A stretch of 64,000 nucleotides of DNA from Lentisphaeria bacterium. Its GTDB lineage: Bacteria > Verrucomicrobiota > Lentisphaeria > Victivallales > Victivallaceae. The position numbers and the translations under genes were made by a program. Shown here piece by piece: positions 18,193-26,496 of the stretch (positions are counted from its first letter, which is position 1; each line of letters begins with the position of its first letter). The DNA lies in NCBI GenBank assembly GCA_018265615.1, contig JABLYX010000014.1:1-64000 (forward strand). The letters are read 5' to 3'. The notes under the pieces are model-generated. The model saw only the letters and a program-made list of their open reading frames with translations. It was not told where the DNA came from and did not search any database.

Positions 18193-18239
18193 GCGAGAAG
18201 GGGGGGAAACTTTCCTCAAAAGTTTCCCCCCCTTCTCGC
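18193..18239. repeat. Perfect 21-bp hairpin near the end of the TadA-GNAT gene
   Basis: Arms 18193-18213 and 18219-18239 are perfectly complementary over 21 bp, including a seven-G/seven-C block, with the loop CCTCA. It lies 25 bp beyond the stop of the minus-strand gene ending at 18265 and could stop transcription coming from either side, though no T-run follows. Confidence 0.85.
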
Positions 18240-18264
18240 ATCTCCCATTCTCCCCCCTGAAAGC

Positions 18265-19554
18265 TCAGGTGCGGGAGAATTCGGGGATGAGGAAGTTTTC
18301 GGGGAGGCGCCAGGGGCCGTGCAGAAAGAGGTTTTCTGGTTCGGCGGGTTCTTCCCATCGGAAGTTGATTCCGAGCCGGTCGGGGCAGAATCCGAATTCC
18401 ACGCGCCGGATTCCCCGGAAGGGCAGCAGCGGGGCGAGCGTCTCCCAGCGCACGGGGCGGTCGGAGAAGAGTTCATGGAGTTTCAGGGTATCCCCCTCCG
18501 CTTCCGCCGCGGCGGCGATGCCGGGAGCGAGGCGGTAAAGCCTGTCCGCGAATTCGCCGTAGAGGTGGAAGCAGCGGACCTCGAAGTCGTCGTTTACGCT
18601 GAAGAGCGCGGAGGGGATGCGCCGTTTCGCGGCGAGTTCCCGGAGTTCGCCGGGCAGGGCTCTGACGGGAGGGACGGGGTTGTCGACGGCTTCGTCGGCG
18701 ACCGGCAGCTTCATCGCGGCCGGGACGAAGCCGAATTTCGGATAGAATCCGAGTACGGAGTCGTTCGCGAAGAGATACGCGGGCGTGCCGGAGTAGCGGC
18801 GCAGGATGCCGTCGAGCAGCCGCCGGACGTGCCCCCTGCCGCGTTCGTCGCGGGTGCAGGCGACGCCGTTGATCTGGATCGCGCGGCGCTCTTCGCCGGC
18901 CACGCGCAGTTTCATGCGGATCAGCCCGGCGTGGGCGATCATGCGGCCGCCGTCGAAGATGGCGCTGCTCTCGTATTTCCCGTTCCACATGCCGAGCCGG
19001 AACCAGTAATCGAAGTCGAAGCCGAACGCTTCGCGCATCAGGGCGTTCAGCGCGGCGGCGTACTGCGGGTCATGGGAGTTCCGGGTGCGGAGCGGCAGGC
19101 GCTTTTTCCCGGCCCGCGCGCTGCGGAAGAACTCCGAGAGCAGCGCTCCTGCTTCGTCCGCGCAGACGCCGCCGAGCGTTTCCGGCCGCCAGAGGGAGTC
19201 GGGGCGGGAGGTGATGCCGAACACGGTGCAGCCGCCGGAGCGCGGATCCGGGACGCCGTAGACGATCCGGCGCACGCGCGCGTTCACGAGCGCCCCGGCG
19301 CACATCGGACACGGCTCCTTGGTGACGTAGACGGTCACATCCTCCATGCGCCAGTCCCCCCGGAGCTGTTCGAGGGCGTGCAGCAGCTCGATTTCCGCGT
19401 GTGCGGTCACGCTCCGGCGCTCCTCCACGCGGTTGCGGGCTGAGGCGACGGCTTCGCCGTTGACGACGGCGGCCGCGCCGACGGGGATCTCGCCGGCGGC
19501 CGCGGCTTCGGCCGCGCGGAGGAGCGCGAGCCGCATGAATCCGGAATCGGGCAT
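18265..19554 (-). CDS. tRNA adenosine deaminase (TadA-like) fused to a GNAT acetyltransferase
   Basis: A 429-residue two-domain protein. Residues 1-155 are a TadA-type zinc deaminase with the catalytic HAE (AHAEIELLHAL, residue about 55) and the zinc motif PCPMCAGALVNAR (about 85), as in the enzyme that makes inosine at the wobble base of tRNA. TadA alone is usually 150-170 residues. Residues about 180-429 look like a GNAT N-acetyltransferase (ACTRDERGRGHVRRLLDGIL as acetyl-CoA loop, FYPKFGFVPA) with an extra C-terminal part. The frame is open across the join with no frameshift signal. The start at 19554 has no strong ribosome-binding site and lies 5 bp after the lipoprotein gene. The role of the acetyltransferase part is unknown. 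Confidence 0.85.
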   Translation of the reverse strand: MPDSGFMRLALLRAAEAAAAGEIPVGAAAVVNGEAVASARNRVEERRSVTAHAEIELLHALEQLRGDWRMEDVTVYVTKEPCPMCAGALVNARVRRIVYGVPDPRSGGCTVFGITSRPDSLWRPETLGGVCADEAGALLSEFFRSARAGKKRLPLRTRNSHDPQYAAALNALMREAFGFDFDYWFRLGMWNGKYESSAIFDGGRMIAHAGLIRMKLRVAGEERRAIQINGVACTRDERGRGHVRRLLDGILRRYSGTPAYLFANDSVLGFYPKFGFVPAAMKLPVADEAVDNPVPPVRALPGELRELAAKRRIPSALFSVNDDFEVRCFHLYGEFADRLYRLAPGIAAAAEAEGDTLKLHELFSDRPVRWETLAPLLPFRGIRRVEFGFCPDRLGINFRWEEPAEPENLFLHGPWRLPENFLIPEFSRT

Positions 19555-19559
19555 GGAGA

Positions 19560-19946
19560 CTACTTTTCGATCACATCCGCGCGCAGCACGACCGTCGCGT
19601 AGAGCGCGAAGACGAGCCGCACGTAGTGGTCGCCGTACTGGTAGCTGAAGGTGATGGTGCGGTCGGGCCGGTCGGTCGCGTCGGGGACGCCGTCGCCGTA
19701 GTAGAGCAGGTCGTCGATGGTTTTCGCCTCGCGCGTGAAGGTGAAATCGACTTTTTTGATGAGGCTCCTGATCGCGTCGTATTTCTCCTTGCCGTTCGGG
19801 GAGAGGTCGGGATTCTTCAGGATCGCGATCTCCTCGGGGTAGAGCCTGGTCACTTCGATGTCTTCGGAGGGGAGGCGTTTGGTCGCACACCCCGCGAGGA
19901 GGCCGCAGGCGAGCCCGGCGAGAAGAATCCGTGAGAAAATTTTCAT
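19560..19946 (-). CDS. Small lipoprotein of unknown function
   Basis: A 128-residue protein with a lipoprotein signal peptide: residues 1-24 end in the lipobox LAGC, with Cys as the likely lipidated residue. The mature part (about 105 residues) is charged at first, then has a beta-rich C-terminus (ITFSYQYGDHYVRLVFALYA). I do not recognise the family. AAGGAGC precedes the ATG at 19946, better than the in-frame upstream ATG at 19976. It is upstream of and probably co-transcribed with the TadA-GNAT gene. Confidence 0.75.
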   Translation of the reverse strand: MKIFSRILLAGLACGLLAGCATKRLPSEDIEVTRLYPEEIAILKNPDLSPNGKEKYDAIRSLIKKVDFTFTREAKTIDDLLYYGDGVPDATDRPDRTITFSYQYGDHYVRLVFALYATVVLRADVIEK

Positions 19947-19964
19947 ACTTGCTCCTTTTTCGAT

Positions 19965-19992
19965 TTGCATTTTCATAAAAAACGGTTATATT
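19965..19992 (+). promoter_or_regulatory. Promoter of tRNA-Gly
   Basis: TTGCAT (19965-19970), 16-bp spacer, TATATT (19987-19992), 19 bp before the mature tRNA start. It overlaps the 5' side of the divergent lipoprotein gene. Confidence 0.6.
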
Positions 19993-20011
19993 CTGTTCCG
20001 TACTCCGAATT

Positions 20012-20085
20012 GCGGGTGTAGCAAAACGGTCATGCTCCAGCTTCCCAAGCTGGCGACGCCGGTTCGACTCCGGTCACCCGCTCCA
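20012..20085 (+). tRNA. tRNA-Gly (CCC anticodon)
   Basis: The cloverleaf can be folded by eye: acceptor GCGGGTG / CACCCGC, anticodon stem CCAGC / GCTGG around the loop TTCCCAA with anticodon CCC, and T arm CCGG-TTCGACT-CCGG. CCA is encoded at 20083-20085. The CCC anticodon reads the GGG glycine codon. Confidence 0.95.
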
Positions 20086-20437
20086 TTTCCGATTTCCAGA
20101 TCTGCCGGATCCGGCAAGTTCAGCATATGGGTTCCGCCGTTCCCGGCGGAGCTTTCTGTTTTTCCCGCATGGCGGGTGCGAACCTGATCTTTCATTGCCT
20201 GTCCCATTCATCGTATGTCATTGGAATATATTAACGTGGAAACGGCAAATTGCAAGCGCCCGCCCGACACTTTCCCCGATTTTCCCGGCCGGGGCGGAGC
20301 ATATCCGCCGCACCCCGTTCCCCGCCCGCCGCAGAGCGCATGGTTGACAAAATAACCAACAGGGGGAGGGGGCAGCCGCGGCCGTTACGGTTCCGGGCCT
20401 GCCGCCGGAATGCGGAATCAACGAAAGGCGGGATGAT
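20086..20437. other. Non-coding region after tRNA-Gly
   Basis: 352 bases without a gene. They contain a perfect 14-bp palindrome TGCCGGATCCGGCA (20103-20116) and the terminator-like hairpin at 20133. The remainder up to the phage-like gene shows no clear signal other than AAAGGCGGG before its ATG. No duplicate of the tRNA 3' end (attachment site) was seen in the window. Confidence 0.5.
20133..20163 (+). terminator. Likely terminator of tRNA-Gly
   Basis: A 7-bp stem TCCGCCG / CGGCGGA with TTCC loop (20133-20150) is followed by the T-rich GCTTTCTGTTTTT. Confidence 0.6.
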
Positions 20438-21073
20438 ATGGCGGTTTATTATGACATCTGCGAGCGGGGCGACCTGCTGCTCCAGTTTTCCGACAAAGAG
20501 CTCGGGGCGCTGGTGCGGGCGCTCCTCCTTTATCGCGGCGGGAGCGGTTCCGGGCCGGAGGCGCTGCCCCGCCGCGTGCGCGCCGTCTTCGCGGCCGAGC
20601 GCATGCGGATCGACCGCGCCGAAGAGCGGAGAAAGCAGCTCGGCAGGGTGCGGCGGGAGGCCGCCCGGAAGAAGTGGGAGAAGCAAAAGGATCCAAATGC
20701 ATGCAATTGCATGGAAATGCATGCAAATGCAGAAAAACGGCCCCCCTTATCAACCCCCATAGCAGACTCCCCCGATATTTCCCCCTTCGGGGAAAATATA
20801 CACCCCCGGACGGGGGTTGAGGGCGGCCGCCGTCCGAAAAAGCAGCCGCGGCCCCGGTTTGAGAAGCCGTCCGCCGAGGCGGTGCGGGAGTACTGCGAAG
20901 CCCGGCGGAACGGCGTTGACGGCGGGGAGTTCTGGGATTTCTACGAGTCCAGGGGGTGGTTCGTCGGCAAGGTCCCGATGCGGGACTGGCGCGCCGCGGT
21001 CCGGACGTGGGAGCGCTCCGGGATCAGGCGGGAGCGGGAAGGCTTCCGGTCGGTCGAAAGGATGCCGCTGTGA
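20438..21073 (+). CDS. Phage-like replication protein (DUF6291-like)
   Basis: A 211-residue protein. Residues 1-60 (YYDICERGDLLLQFSDKELG, then LVRALLLYRGG) resemble the start of DUF6291 proteins found in prophages. A basic linker follows. The C-terminal 60 residues (PSAEAVREYCEARRNGVDG, FYESRGWFVGKVPMRDWRAA) resemble the end of phage replisome organiser proteins. A role in loading replication proteins on phage DNA is an inference. It overlaps the next gene by 4 nt in GTGA and lies beside a tRNA gene, a common integration site. Confidence 0.6.
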   Translation: MAVYYDICERGDLLLQFSDKELGALVRALLLYRGGSGSGPEALPRRVRAVFAAERMRIDRAEERRKQLGRVRREAARKKWEKQKDPNACNCMEMHANAEKRPPLSTPIADSPDISPFGENIHPRTGVEGGRRPKKQPRPRFEKPSAEAVREYCEARRNGVDGGEFWDFYESRGWFVGKVPMRDWRAAVRTWERSGIRREREGFRSVERMPL

Positions 21074-21687
21074 GGAGCGAACAGGAGATCGAGTCGATCA
21101 TCGTGACGCTGAACGACGTCATGCGCTTCCAGTGCGGACGCAGCCTCATCGACCCGTCGAACCGGGAGTGGCGGCGGTACATCGGCGACCCGCAGTTCGA
21201 CTACCGGCTCTACGCGGCGGCGATCCGCGGCCACTTCGACGGCGGCGGGAGCCTGAACGCCGACGCCGCGACCGTCGGGATCCGCCGGATTTACGCCCGG
21301 CTCCGGAAGGAGCGGAGCGAGGCGGCGCTTCCGGAGCCCTCCGGGAGCGCCTGCGGCTGCTGCCGGGGGGTGCGCAACGTGTGGGCCGCGACCTCGTTGA
21401 GCACAGGGAGGTTCATCGACTTCCGCCATGAGGAGCCGCCGCGCGACGTCTGCATCGGCATGGTCCCGTGCCCCGGCTGCCGCGCCGGCGAATACCGCAG
21501 GGACGGGACCCGCAGGCGGCTGCTGCGGATGTACATGCCGCCGTCCGTCCTTCCCCGGGACGGCTCCGGCGCGGGGAGCGCCCCTCTGGCCGGAGACGCC
21601 GCGATCCGCATCTGCTTCGAACGCGCCGCCCGCCGGAAAGCGGGGAAGGAAACGGCCGGGGCGGAAGATACGGGCCATCCGCATTGA
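21070..21687 (+). CDS. Unknown protein with two CxxC pairs, phage-like
   Basis: A 205-residue protein that starts at a GTG overlapping the stop of the upstream gene. Residues 1-75 are predicted helical; the middle has two cysteine pairs, CGCC near residue 96 and CPGC near residue 134, that could form a zinc-binding knuckle. I do not recognise the family. Its coupling to the replication-like gene suggests the same function, such as a helicase-loader partner. No further phage genes follow. Confidence 0.6.
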   Translation: MRSEQEIESIIVTLNDVMRFQCGRSLIDPSNREWRRYIGDPQFDYRLYAAAIRGHFDGGGSLNADAATVGIRRIYARLRKERSEAALPEPSGSACGCCRGVRNVWAATSLSTGRFIDFRHEEPPRDVCIGMVPCPGCRAGEYRRDGTRRRLLRMYMPPSVLPRDGSGAGSAPLAGDAAIRICFERAARRKAGKETAGAEDTGHPH

Positions 21688-21847
21688 GCGGCTGCCCGCG
21701 AAACGGTAAAACAGCCGAAAGCTGATCTTTCGCGGTTGCAATTCTTTGTTTTTCGCGGTATAGTTGAAAACGGATCGTTAACGCGGGATGAAGAGAATTG
21801 TGAAAATTCCGCCGGGAATCCGCAGACGATTGAAAGGAAAGCCGAGA

Positions 21848-22582
21848 ATGAAAATCGAATGCCCGCGCTGTAAACAGAGATACGAGGTTGAAGACCGGTA
21901 CCGGGGGCAGCGGTTGACCTGCGAAAAGTGTCAGGCTGTGCTGTCGATACCGGAAAGCGACAGCAGGGTCGAAGCGCTGGAAGAGAGGGTGAATTCCCTG
22001 ATCGAAAGGATTACTCTGGACAACCAGGACGGCCCGGCCTTGAAAAAGATGTATGATCGGGCCGAGAAAATTCTGACCAGAAATGAGACGATCGAATATA
22101 TCGCTTTGCAGAAGAAGCTGCTTTTCAATATTTCCCCCGATGCGCTGGTGCTGACGAACCGCCGCGTTATCGTGATGGAAGTCGGCCTTTTGGGAACCGT
22201 CAGGATATGGGATCTGATCTGGCGGGAGCTGCTGGATGCCCGGCTTGACATCGGAGTTTTCAGGAGCAGGATTATCCTTTCCACGACCAGGGGAGATAAA
22301 TTCATAATGAATATCCTGAAGCTTCCCGCGTCAAAGGCATACGGTATTTTACAGGAACAGGAGGAGCGTACGGCCGAGGAGAGGCGCCAGCGCTCCATCG
22401 AAGAGTCCCGCGCGGCTGCGGGAGGCGTTGTCGTCAATGCCCCGGGGACGCCTGCGCCCGGAGGAGCTGCCGCAAATGACTGCGTGACGGCCCTGAAGCA
22501 GCTGAAGGAGCTTCTGGATGCCGGATTGATCACTCAGGGTGAATATGAGTCCAAACGGCAATCTGTTTTATCCCGCTTTTAG
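21848..22582 (+). CDS. Zinc-ribbon, bacterial PH and SHOCT domain protein
   Basis: A 244-residue cytoplasmic protein with three domains. Residues 1-35: a zinc ribbon of the MJ0042 type (CPRCKQRYEV ... CEKCQ). Residues about 60-170: a bacterial PH-like domain (bPH type, ALVLTNRRVIVMEVGLLGTV, then STTRGDKFIMNILKLP). Residues about 210-244: a SHOCT domain (LKQLKELLDAGLITQGEYES). Such proteins are thought to work in oligomers at membranes; the exact function is unknown. The start at 21848 has AAAGGAAA upstream and begins directly with the ribbon; an ATG at 21788 is less likely. Confidence 0.82.
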   Translation: MKIECPRCKQRYEVEDRYRGQRLTCEKCQAVLSIPESDSRVEALEERVNSLIERITLDNQDGPALKKMYDRAEKILTRNETIEYIALQKKLLFNISPDALVLTNRRVIVMEVGLLGTVRIWDLIWRELLDARLDIGVFRSRIILSTTRGDKFIMNILKLPASKAYGILQEQEERTAEERRQRSIEESRAAAGGVVVNAPGTPAPGGAAANDCVTALKQLKELLDAGLITQGEYESKRQSVLSRF

Positions 22583-22627
22583 GGTTCCGGCAGGAAAAGC
22601 CCGTTCCGGCCATCCGCATCGTGCGGC

Positions 22628-25165
22628 TCACTTTTTGTCCGGGTTCCAGGCGATGCCGATCAGGTAGCCGGAGGCCGCTTCGTCCGGCTGCAGCCGGATG
22701 ACGGCTTCACCCGGCCTTGGCCTGTCCGGCAGGATGGATTCCTCCCGCCCGCTGTGCCGCGGGCCGTTCGAGCTCCAGCCGGACATCCACTCCCCGCCGG
22801 AACGCGAAAGGATGATGTGGCTGATGTCGCATTTGTACCGCCCGAGCTCTTCCCGGGAGAGGCCGCTGTGGCTCATTCCCGACATCTCGACCTTGAACGT
22901 CCCGTCCGGCAATCCGGTCAGCGCGGCCGCGACGCGCAGCGGCGGCCTGCCCGGGATTTCGATGTCGAGCAGCAGCCGCGACGGCAGCAGCGGAGAGCGG
23001 CGGATGAGGCTCTTCAGGGTGTGGAGCCCGTCCGGTCCGGGAGTCTCCGGCAGGCGCAGCGTCTCCCGGATCGGGGCGAGCCGGGTGAGCAGGAACTCCT
23101 GCTGCTCCGGCGCCTCTCCGGTGTAAAACAGCAGGCTTTCGACCGCGCCCATGCAGCCGGGGTCGGCAAAGTCGGCGAGGATCTCCTCCGCGAGCTGCCG
23201 GAAGAACGCATCATATGCGGGGCCGAGCGCCCGGCGGGCCTTTCCGCCGGAAACCCTGCCGAAAAGGTGCAGCTTCTCCCTGCGGTTCAGGGGCTCGGTT
23301 GCGAGCAGCTTCCCGAACGCCTTCCGCATCTCCGGCTCCGGCAGGAAACGGAGTCCGCCGGCCAGCGCGAACGAACGCAGGTCGCTCTCCGCGAACCGTT
23401 TCAGGAACGCAAGGTCGGGGATTTCCGCGTTTTTCAGCGCTTTGCCGCTGTAAAGCAGCAGGCCATACCGGCGGCGGCTGCCGGGCGTGCCGGTTGCGGC
23501 GTTCTCCTCCGGCACGCAGAGGGTGACGCGGATATCGCCGCCGACCGTCCGGCCGTCGCCTTTCTTCAGGTTGAAGCGGCCGATGCCGGCGTAGCTTTCG
23601 GGGCGGCGGAACCCCTGCTTTTCAAGGGAGGCGACGAGCCGTTCGAACCCGTCCCGGTTCTCCGGGAGTTCGAAGCGGAAGGCCGCGAGCACATCGTACT
23701 GCGGGCTGCGGCCGGTGAAGATCCGTTCGACCCCGGAGAATGCGCTGAAGTCGAGCCCGGCCGGCTCCGGCTCCGGCAGCCGGATTTCCGGCAGGCGGAT
23801 CCCGGAGGTTGCCCGCCGTTTTTCCCAGAGCGAATTCAGCGCCTTCACGGCCATCCCGGCGACGCGGCCGATCGATCGATCCGCCATCTCCGGGTTTGAG
23901 GTTCCGGCCAGGAAGGTTCCTGAGAACGAAACGGCCCCGTCGGTGAGCTGGAGCCCCTTGTAGAAGAAGCTCGACGACCCCGCGCCGGTTATGGTTTCGA
24001 CCCGGAAACAGAAGTTCCGCTTCATTTTCCCCGCGAGGCCCCGGAGCGTGTCCTCCCTGTCCGGCGCCGGGCCGGCCGGGAAGAGGGAGTCCGGCAGGTG
24101 CTTTCTGATGATGCCGGGCAGCGGCGCGGGCTGCGTATACGTCTCCCGCGTGACGAGGACCGGCAGCGTCCGCAGCAGGTCGTCGGTCGGGACCGGGCCG
24201 CCGAAACGGCGGATTTCGCAGACCGTGCCGGGATCGGCCTTCAGTCCGGCGGCCAGCAGTTCGCAGAGCTTCAGCGTCTCTCCGTCCGGCGTCCCCTGGA
24301 TCAGCAGGAGCTTTTCGAATCTTGCGTAGTTCGCCCCGTCGCTGGTGGCGGAGGAGAAATTCGAGGCTGTGGCGAACCGCTCGTACAGGCTGTTCGACCG
24401 GGCGGAGAAGGCGCAGAGCCCGAAGGCGAGCGCGGCTGCGGCCAGGAGCGCTGCGCCGGCTTTCGCGCCGCACCCGGTTTCCGGCCGCCCCGCCGCGATT
24501 TTCCGCACTGCCCCCCGCCGGAGCAGGAGGACGTACAGGGCGTAGGCCCCGCAGGCGGCCGTCGGGATGAAGTAGAGCGGCGAGTCGAACGGCGAAAGCA
24601 TCGCCCGCACCAGTGCGAAGTTTACGATCCAGCTGAAGATCAAAAAGTTGCGCGCCGCGATGCTGCCGTGCAGGATTTTGACCGAGGCGATGAATTCGAA
24701 GAGCGCGAGAAGGAGCACGGCCCCTGCGGCGGCGGCGAAGAGCGGCAGTTTTTCGCCGTGAAACTCGTAACTGCCCCTGAAGCCGGGGCTCGCCGCGCAG
24801 AGGTGGAGCGCGTAGAACGCGGCGGCGGTCCCGGGGAGCATCACGAACTTCATTGTGCTGTAAATCCGGCCGGACACGGAGACGAGCTTCAGAGGCAGGT
24901 CCGGCAGCGGGGAGCGCTCCCGCACCTCCGGGAGCGCGTTGCATTCGGCCAGCAGCTTCTCCGCCTCCTCCGGGCGGAGCGCGCCCCCGGCCGCGAGGCT
25001 GCGGATCCGTTCGGCCTCCGGGGAGGGCAGCAGCGCGAGTTTGCGCCGGTAGCGGTCGCGCCGGATCAGTACGGCGCTGCAGAGCGCCACGGCGGCGGTG
25101 GCCGCGACCGGGAGCCAGACGGCCAGGATATCCCACGACAGGGCGGCGAAAACGGTATCACTCAT
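22628..25165 (-). CDS. Large membrane protein of unknown function
   Basis: An 845-residue protein. About six hydrophobic segments lie within residues 10-255 (first at 13-33, a group at 105-200, then about 235-255), followed by a roughly 590-residue soluble part with no motif I recognise. The soluble part has no obvious repeats. It is 24 bp downstream of the DUF2089 gene on the same strand and likely co-transcribed with it. The long soluble part probably faces outside, if the last segment leaves the membrane that way. Confidence 0.7.
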   Translation of the reverse strand: MSDTVFAALSWDILAVWLPVAATAAVALCSAVLIRRDRYRRKLALLPSPEAERIRSLAAGGALRPEEAEKLLAECNALPEVRERSPLPDLPLKLVSVSGRIYSTMKFVMLPGTAAAFYALHLCAASPGFRGSYEFHGEKLPLFAAAAGAVLLLALFEFIASVKILHGSIAARNFLIFSWIVNFALVRAMLSPFDSPLYFIPTAACGAYALYVLLLRRGAVRKIAAGRPETGCGAKAGAALLAAAALAFGLCAFSARSNSLYERFATASNFSSATSDGANYARFEKLLLIQGTPDGETLKLCELLAAGLKADPGTVCEIRRFGGPVPTDDLLRTLPVLVTRETYTQPAPLPGIIRKHLPDSLFPAGPAPDREDTLRGLAGKMKRNFCFRVETITGAGSSSFFYKGLQLTDGAVSFSGTFLAGTSNPEMADRSIGRVAGMAVKALNSLWEKRRATSGIRLPEIRLPEPEPAGLDFSAFSGVERIFTGRSPQYDVLAAFRFELPENRDGFERLVASLEKQGFRRPESYAGIGRFNLKKGDGRTVGGDIRVTLCVPEENAATGTPGSRRRYGLLLYSGKALKNAEIPDLAFLKRFAESDLRSFALAGGLRFLPEPEMRKAFGKLLATEPLNRREKLHLFGRVSGGKARRALGPAYDAFFRQLAEEILADFADPGCMGAVESLLFYTGEAPEQQEFLLTRLAPIRETLRLPETPGPDGLHTLKSLIRRSPLLPSRLLLDIEIPGRPPLRVAAALTGLPDGTFKVEMSGMSHSGLSREELGRYKCDISHIILSRSGGEWMSGWSSNGPRHSGREESILPDRPRPGEAVIRLQPDEAASGYLIGIAWNPDKK

Positions 25166-25189
25166 GCTGTTTCTCTCCGGAAAGGGGTT

Positions 25190-25555
25190 TCAGTTGCGTG
25201 CAAGCTCTTCGGCGGCCTGTTCGGCGGTGATTTCGCCGCGTTCGAGCCGCCTGATGATCTCCAGCCGCGCGGCGCGGCGGTCGCGGTCGAGCTCCTGAAG
25301 GTTCGCGATCACGCGGTCGAGCCGGGCGCGCACGGTCGGATAGGAGAGGTTCAGGATCTTCCCGACCTCCTTCAGGGAGCCGGCGGAGAGGACGAACAGC
25401 TCGATGAATTCGCGGTCCCCGGCCTCCAGCCGCGCGAGGCGGGGCAGCTCGATCCGCCCCGCCAGCGAAAGCCCGCAGCTTCCGCAGTTCAGTTTCTCAA
25501 TCGCCAGCTCCCCGCCGCAGTTCTGGCAGCGGTGTGAAAAATGGTCCTTCGCCAT
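25190..25555 (-). CDS. DUF2089-family zinc-ribbon / helix-turn-helix protein
   Basis: A 121-residue protein with an N-terminal zinc ribbon (CQNCGGELAI ... CGSCGLSL), a sigma70 region-4-like helix-turn-helix (LKEVGKILNLSYPTVRARLD, residues about 60-80) and a C-terminal helical pair (LERGEITAEQAAEEL), the usual DUF2089 layout. It is probably a small transcription regulator. Start at 25555 is fixed by AGGAGGG 8 nt upstream. It precedes the membrane protein gene, which it may regulate. Confidence 0.85.
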   Translation of the reverse strand: MAKDHFSHRCQNCGGELAIEKLNCGSCGLSLAGRIELPRLARLEAGDREFIELFVLSAGSLKEVGKILNLSYPTVRARLDRVIANLQELDRDRRAARLEIIRRLERGEITAEQAAEELARN

Positions 25556-25617
25556 GCGTCTGTCCCTCCTGTGATTTAATGATACCACGGGATTTCAATA
25601 AAAGCAAGGTTGATATC

Positions 25618-25647
25618 AATAAAATTAAAAATAAAATCAATTTTATT
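25618..25647. promoter_or_regulatory. AT-rich inverted repeat upstream of the DUF2089 gene
   Basis: AATAAAATT (25618-25626) and AATTTTATT (25639-25647) form an inverted pair in an AT-rich block 60-90 bp upstream of the DUF2089 ATG. A likely regulator-binding or promoter-flank site; the factor is unknown. Confidence 0.35.
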
Positions 25648-25746
25648 CAGGTGTGGCGACAGGCCGGGAATTCCGCAGGAGGGATCTTCCCGCTTCCGGC
25701 CATGAACCGCCGATGCGGCGGCGGGAGAAAAAACGGCGGGGGGAGC

Positions 25747-25774
25747 TTGCATAATCGCGGGGGGAGGATATATT
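25747..25774 (+). promoter_or_regulatory. Promoter of the eda-kdgK operon
   Basis: TTGCAT (25747-25752), 16-bp spacer, TATATT (25769-25774), 62 bp before the eda ATG. Confidence 0.6.
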
Positions 25775-25836
25775 CTGTAAGGGAACAACAGATGCCGTAT
25801 GTAACGGTTTCACGATTTGAACAAGGAGTTTTTGAA

Positions 25837-26493
25837 ATGAGTTTCTCGATGGTTTGCGACAATGTGGTTGCGCAGCTGGAAAAGATCCGGATCGTCCCGG
25901 TCCTCGTGCTGGACGACCTCGATTCGGGCCTCAGAATGTGTGAAGTGCTCGTCGAGTGCGGGCTCCCTGCCGCGGAGATCACGTTCCGCACACAGGCGGC
26001 GGCCTCGATCATCAGGGCCGCGTCGGAGCGCTTTCCCGGGCTCTACCTCGGCGCCGGCACGATCCTGAACGTCGCGGACCTGAAGCGCGCGTTCGACTCG
26101 GGCGCGAAGTTCGCGGTCGCGCCGGGCTTCAACCCGCATGTCGTCCGCGCCGCCGTGGAGAGCCATTTCGCCTTTGCGCCGGGAGTCTGCACGCCCTCCG
26201 AAGCCGAGCAGGCGATGGAGTTCGGCTGCCGCTTCCTGAAGTTCTTCCCCGCGGAGGCGGCGGGCGGCACGAAGATGCTGAAGTCGCTCATTGCTCCCTA
26301 CAAGCACCTCGGCGTGCGCTTCATGCCGACCGGCGGCGTGACGACCGCGAACGTCACGGAATACCTGGGGATCAGGGAGGTCGTCGCGGTCGGCGGCACC
26401 TGGCTCGGGAAATCCGACGACATCGCCGCCGGGAACTGGGATAAAATCCGCGAAACCGTGAAGCAGGCGGTCGCGCTCAAGGAGGGAAAATAA
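25837..26493 (+). CDS. eda: 2-dehydro-3-deoxyphosphogluconate (KDPG/KHG) aldolase
   Basis: A 218-residue class I aldolase that splits KDPG to pyruvate and glyceraldehyde 3-phosphate. Key points: AAEITFRT with the catalytic Glu (residue about 48), GAGTILN (about 75), and the Schiff-base Lys in FLKFFPAEAAGG (about 136), then MPTGGVT. Length fits the family. AAGGAG lies 8 nt before the ATG at 25837. It is 3 bp ahead of the KDG kinase gene, and the pair forms the lower uronate (Entner-Doudoroff type) branch, fitting a pectin or uronate user. Confidence 0.93.
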   Translation: MSFSMVCDNVVAQLEKIRIVPVLVLDDLDSGLRMCEVLVECGLPAAEITFRTQAAASIIRAASERFPGLYLGAGTILNVADLKRAFDSGAKFAVAPGFNPHVVRAAVESHFAFAPGVCTPSEAEQAMEFGCRFLKFFPAEAAGGTKMLKSLIAPYKHLGVRFMPTGGVTTANVTEYLGIREVVAVGGTWLGKSDDIAAGNWDKIRETVKQAVALKEGK

Positions 26494-26496
26494 ACC

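Noticed and set aside
17526..18358. Small minus-strand frames inside the 223-bp repeats
   Set aside because: They are identical in both copies because the DNA is repeated, start inside a hairpin and show no protein-like pattern.
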